Assembly (NCBI GenBank): GCA_016806645.1
Contig: JACSYO010001857.1
Span: 2,812,501 to 2,876,500, forward strand
Source: Ophiodon elongatus
Taxonomy: Eukaryota > Chordata > Actinopteri > Perciformes > Hexagrammidae
Direction: 5' to 3'
Length of the DNA stretch: 64,000 nt
Position 1 is the stretch's first letter. Each line of letters opens with the position of its first letter. The position numbers and the translations under genes are program-made. The notes beneath the pieces are model-generated. The model was not told the DNA's origin, did not search any database, and saw only the letters and a program-made list of their open reading frames with translations. Positions 59,311 to 64,000 of the stretch are shown in pieces.

Positions 59311-62300
59311 CAGATTGGTCTGGCTGCACACATTATCATTCTGCTGTTGGGGGAGAAAACGCTCTGGTTTGTTTGTATTTTCCTTAAACCAATCACAATT
59401 GTCTTGGGCGGCGCTAAGCACAGGACGCAGTGGCAGTTGCCTTGCAGAATAGATAGAGCAGACAGCGGAAGGGGAGGAGAATGCCTCGTGAAAAATGGCA
59501 GGCTTATACCCACAGTCTACATCCGGTTAGTCAGACTACCAAAAATATACAAAACAATTTCAGCATCATTTTCAGTTGTGTGACTTCGGGCGTGTTTCTT
59601 TTTTGCATTCATTCCTTTGCTAGTGCATGAAGGTTTAATATACATTTACAAGGCATATTCACAGTCATCACATTTAGCGCTGATTCAACACATTACAGGA
59701 AAAGTGTTACTCAAATGCTCCCCTTTTTTAGTTTACTCCAAATCCCCGCCAGCAGACCGCCAACCCTTCACCCACCCTCACGAGAACTAGAAGATTGCTC
59801 ACTGCTGTACGTATCCCTTGCACATCTTAACAAACTCTCAATGTTAAAGAAGCAAAAGTGAAACAATGCAACAAAAAAGAATGATAGAGAAAGAAGTAAA
59901 AGGAGAGAAAGAGGGAGAGGGGGTGAAAGGGGAAAGATAGAGGTTTAGTCTGGCGGTAAGACCTTCAGTGAAGTGAAACATGCTATTAATTAAGGGTTGA
60001 CATTTCCCAAATAATTTCTCAGAGTTACCCATCAGTTCATCCCTGATCTTTATCAGTTTTAGACAAAGAGATGGATGGTGCTCGAGTAGATTTCCAGTGG
60101 AGTAGAAGACGCCATAATGCTAATAGAGATATGAAGGTTTAAGTGTCTATCTGGTAAGAGGTGAACAGTCCTGTGGGGCCTTCACATATTGGAATGAAAG
60201 GGCAGTTTTTAATTTCAATCCTAAATATTTTGGACATTTTGGACATAACTTTGAGCATGAATAGAACATGTGACTTAAGCATGGAAATGTCTGAGATCTG
60301 TCACACTTGTCTTCTATTTCTGGAAACATTTCTGGACAACCAGGCTTTAGAAAAATGAACACTGTGCAGAACTTTGAGCTGAGTATGGGTCCCTTTGATA
60401 GCCCCTTTCCATATCCTCTGGAAATTTTATGCCCACCATATGTCCAACACCGCCCTTTTTTTGGTCATGGAACATTTATCAAGCAATAAGAACTGACCTT
60501 GGATCCTGGATATCCGTGATCTCTCACGTCAGGCTAATTTCTCCCAGAACAAGATCTTCTGTCATATTGCTTTGACACATTATAGTCCTATTATTGTGCA
60601 TCTGATGGGGGCAAGGTTTACTGTGCGGATGAATAGTGCAGAATAAAAGCATACAAGAGGATGCCATTGTGTTTGTCAATTCTCCTTTAATAAATAAAAA
60701 TATGTACTCCACATACTTGCAAGCCTATTACGTAGTAAAACCATCTTTACTCATGCTTAATGCTAAACTCTTTTGCACAACTTAACTTGAGATCTTTATA
60801 ACTTTATAAATATTTTTTTATAAAACTTAACCTTTTTTTTTTTTCATGCATGAGAGTCATGCCAATTCAATCATTCAAATTGCTTGCCATTGTTCACAAG
60901 GCATTCATGTAGCCTAACATCTGATTTTATTTTTGACAGTGATGTGAATGGTATTCAAACCTTCTCAGCAGGGATGCCAAATTAAAAGAGTCTTTGACCA
61001 AAAAGGTAATTTTTACTCATCAGAGTTCCCAACAGTCTGGCAATATTGTAGTAGCTGTAAAAGCTGCTAAAGTTTCAGTCTCCATGAGCAAGTACTCCAG
61101 GAGGGAAGAACATAAAAATAGAGTTGAATAACTAGCAACACATTCTGTGTATATGAATGCATACTTGTTATGTATGTTTTTTTTCATTTTCAGAAACATA
61201 ATCAGATTGGAAAAGGGTTGGAAAACAGAACAAAGTACAGTCCTTAAATGTCATATACATATAGGTGTATCATGCAACATACTGTTGCACTTTACAAAAA
61301 TATATTTTTATTACAAGCAGTGTGTAACAATGAGAAGAAAATGGGTATCTGAGGAAAGGAAGCAATTTTCTTCTGTTTATTTCTTTCTACACATTGTTTC
61401 CTTTATTGATATGGTTTGACAGTTTGGAAAATGAGCTTCCTTATTTTCTTTCAGAGAGATCACATCTACGGAGCCAGCAGCTGGTCATATTAACTCTTGA
61501 CACAAAAGGGAATAGGCATATTTCCCAAAATGTTGAACTAGTCCTTCAAGGTTACAGACCTTTAACCCAGAACAGTTCTTTAAATCAATAATCCAAGAAA
61601 ATGTGCATGTTTATAATGTTTTTTTGTTTGAAATCATAGCACTCAAATAAGAAGATGTTTGTCAGTCAATTGAAATCTGCTCAGTGCAAAGGTGTTACAA
61701 TTATGCTCGATATATTTAATTACATCTTTTTATTCAACAAATATCCAAATCCAATGTTTTCTACAGTGATTTTCTCAGTTACAGCAAAAAGCGTGCTACC
61801 ACAGAGGTTTGACGTTAACAGGTGGCAACGTTGGCCGACGCAATCGCACACACCACCTTCCCACCTGAGTTACCAATATAGTGCCAGCACAGTTGTTTTG
61901 AATATGCACACCTCCTTTTTTAACACTTATCTTTCACCCATTAAGCAGGTTGTTGCAGAATCGCAGTAGATCCTTCTGTCTGGGTGACGTCTCTGTAATC
62001 TTCACAAGCTGTCAATTTTCCCGCTCTCTGATTGGGAGTGTGAAGGTTAAGTGCCAGAAAACGGTTCTTCGAAATTGGATGAAAACACAACGTAAAGAAA
62101 AAATATGAATGCCTTCCTGCTTTTAAATGTCAATGTGAAAGAAACAGTAAACTCTGAAACACAAATAATTTCTTGTGAATAAAATATGTGAACTTTCATT
62201 AAGGTTAGGATAAGGACAAAGACGTGATGGCTGGGGGATAACTTACAAATTGTTAAACATTTGGTAAAACAGCATAGTGAGTTTGAGACACTAATTGCAT

Positions 62301-62437
62301 AAACCATTGACTATATAGGATTTATGTATGTGAGCCTTTTTCCAAGCAAGATTTTGTTTTGTAATAGCTGACAAAGCGCCGGTGATACTAATAACATCAA
62401 CCAGGCTTAAGTTCTGTTCGGGTGTTCTAGTAAACAA
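59311..62437. other. AT-rich non-coding DNA
   Basis: Contains a purine tract at 59865-59945 and several chance frames of up to 104 codons. No repeat family or exon recognised. Confidence 0.45.
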
Positions 62438-62463
62438 TGGCAGTGTGGCAGTGTGGCAGTGTG
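62438..62463. repeat. Short tandem repeat (GGCAGTGT)x3
   Basis: Three consecutive GGCAGTGT-type units. Confidence 0.85.
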
Positions 62464-63195
62464 CACAATGTGTTAAGTTGATGATTTACACCTGTGCTTT
62501 TCTTACTGTCACACATCAAAATGTATTCCCCAGAAATGTCCTTTTAAGGGAAAAAGTCAGATTGGCAGAGAATTATGGTAATTAACCTGATTAAAACAAC
62601 TGACAGAATTGGATGCTCTTTTTTCTACATTAACAGGGGACATTAATCCAGGATGTTTTTATTATTTTAACTGTTTCGGTTTGGCTATTATTTAAATCAT
62701 TTAAAAGTAGGAGAACTGTGTCTTCTAATTAGGAGTGGTGGAGTTTTTTCATGCCCACAGTCATGCACCACTCAGACTACTGGGACAACATTTCACATTT
62801 AAATTTAGTTTCCAACACTATCTATATGTTTACAGTATACTTGCATTGGGGTAATATTGTTTTTGATTATTATTATTATTTTTTGTAGTTTTGGCTTTCA
62901 TGCCTATTATATCACTAATTCAGTTTACGGATAAACTGCCAGAAAAAAGAGAAACTGAGAAAGATACAGACACAAATGGACAGAATAAAACGGACAGACA
63001 GACAGAAGGGCAAGCACTAGACACGCGGGACGCTTCCTGTCATGTGATCATGTATCATTGGTCAGCATGCTGGGTCAGACCCTCGCAGTATCAGTCCGGA
63101 GAGATGGCCCACCCTCCAGATGGCCAAGGTCCAACAGGTGGTCCCATAGTGGGGGTGGAGCTGAGAGGTCTGACATCTGCCTTCCACAGCTAACC

Positions 63196-63197
<2 letters not shown>
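62464..63197. other. Non-coding, no firm feature
   Basis: AT-rich, then a GC-richer stretch at 63020-63190. The plus frame from 62891 has no motif. Confidence 0.4.

Positions 63198-63264
<67 letters not shown>
63198..63264. repeat. (CA)n microsatellite
   Basis: About 33 uninterrupted CA units. Confidence 0.97.
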
Positions 63265-63267
<3 letters not shown>

Positions 63268-64000
63268 ACACATATTGTACACAGTAGACTAGTTTGCAGC
63301 AACACCTTCTCCCTGCTCTACATCTCTGCTGTGGTGAGATCTCAGGGCCCTGGGGCTCAGTCTCCTGTTTCCTCTATCTGATTTCACCCTCATCTCACAC
63401 ATCGCAGCTCAGTGTGTTCTCATTTCCATGTCTAATGCTTCAAACAATGATAACTCATTAGCATGTATTGTAAGGCTTTGGATTGTCGCGAACTGACAAA
63501 GAATGAATATGGATTCCATTCGCCTTTTGTTTTTTTATTTACTCATAATCTGAGTTTGTTGTAGCGGTTTGGGCTCTACTTACAGAGCTATATTCTGTGC
63601 AACCTTGCACTTGTTAGTTTACTGATGATTATTTAATTGCTTGTATAAGAGTGATGCTACACCGGAGACGTGACTGACCTAAATAGTATGGGACATTAGA
63701 GGGAGATCGCTTTCTCCTAGGGTGACGCAAAGCAGATATGTAGTGTGTTGGTTTCTCTAAAAACTCAATACACATATTGTTCCAGATCTCTGGCCTGTCA
63801 GTCGGGGACATATTTGGTTGAAAGAGAGAAAACAAAGCAAAGAGCATGCTAATTATTCCTGGCATATTGACAACAGTCTGCTCGAGTATCTTTGTGTTTT
63901 GCAAACATGTTTCATAATTGCTTATATGCTAGTGAATGATAGTGATGATCATCTGCCATACAGAAAGTTTCTGCTTGATTAGTCACTGTACTGTAATAAT
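63265..64000. other. Non-coding, no firm feature
   Basis: Chance frames only; nothing recognised. Confidence 0.4.

Noticed and set aside
1..64000. tRNA, rRNA, known microRNA, CRISPR or viral genes
   Set aside because: I looked for tRNA B-box-like sequences, common vertebrate microRNA mature sequences, regular spacer-repeat arrays and retroviral or LINE protein motifs and saw none; subtle RNA genes cannot be excluded without a covariance search.

Overview
The window looks like a gene-poor stretch of nuclear DNA from a ray-finned fish, most likely a percomorph teleost. I infer this from three things: very frequent long (CA/GT)n, (GA)n, (TCTA)n and pentanucleotide microsatellites; several dispersed repeats whose wording I recognise from percomorph genomes (near 3.5, 8.3, 13.8-14.3, 29.1-30.6, 34.0 and 46.0 kb); and no bacterial-style gene packing. 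No search was run, so the taxon and the repeat identities rest on recall.

Only two protein-coding features are supported. (1) A probable first coding exon on the minus strand at 2186-2387: an upstream in-frame stop, an ATG in fair Kozak context, 67 codons and a strong GAAG|GTAGGA splice donor. The rest of that gene would lie at lower coordinates, mostly outside the window. (2) An intact intronless minus-strand gene at 43533-45098 encoding a 521-residue coiled-coil protein built from two diverged copies of a ~229-residue unit. It has a TATA-like box about 290 bp upstream of the ATG, a tandem 37-bp repeat between box and ATG, and a 2-kb almost pure A/T satellite just after its stop codon.

Layout: 1-5.4 kb holds CA/GA microsatellites, the putative exon and one dispersed repeat. 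5.4-18.4 kb is non-coding, with dispersed repeats, a (GGAGA)n array and regulatory-looking unique DNA. 18.4-24.5 kb is dominated by long CA/GT arrays, two of them in inverted orientation. 24.5-29 kb is AT-rich with nothing recognisable. 29.07-30.57 kb holds two abutting non-autonomous transposon-like elements, the first probably interrupted. 31-40 kb is a cluster of purine- or pyrimidine-biased tracts, G-quadruplex-type DNA and regulatory-looking blocks. 41.0-45.4 kb is the most unusual part: a GC-rich dispersed repeat with a near-perfect snapback hairpin, the A/T higher-order satellite, and the coiled-coil gene. 45.4-64 kb is non-coding with further transposon fragments and microsatellites.

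There is no operon-like organisation. The noteworthy local arrangement is gene plus satellite: the satellite carries many AATAAA hexamers on the coding strand of the adjacent gene only, so it may provide the transcript's 3' end. Regulatory blocks are called by eye, without alignment, and are given low confidence.
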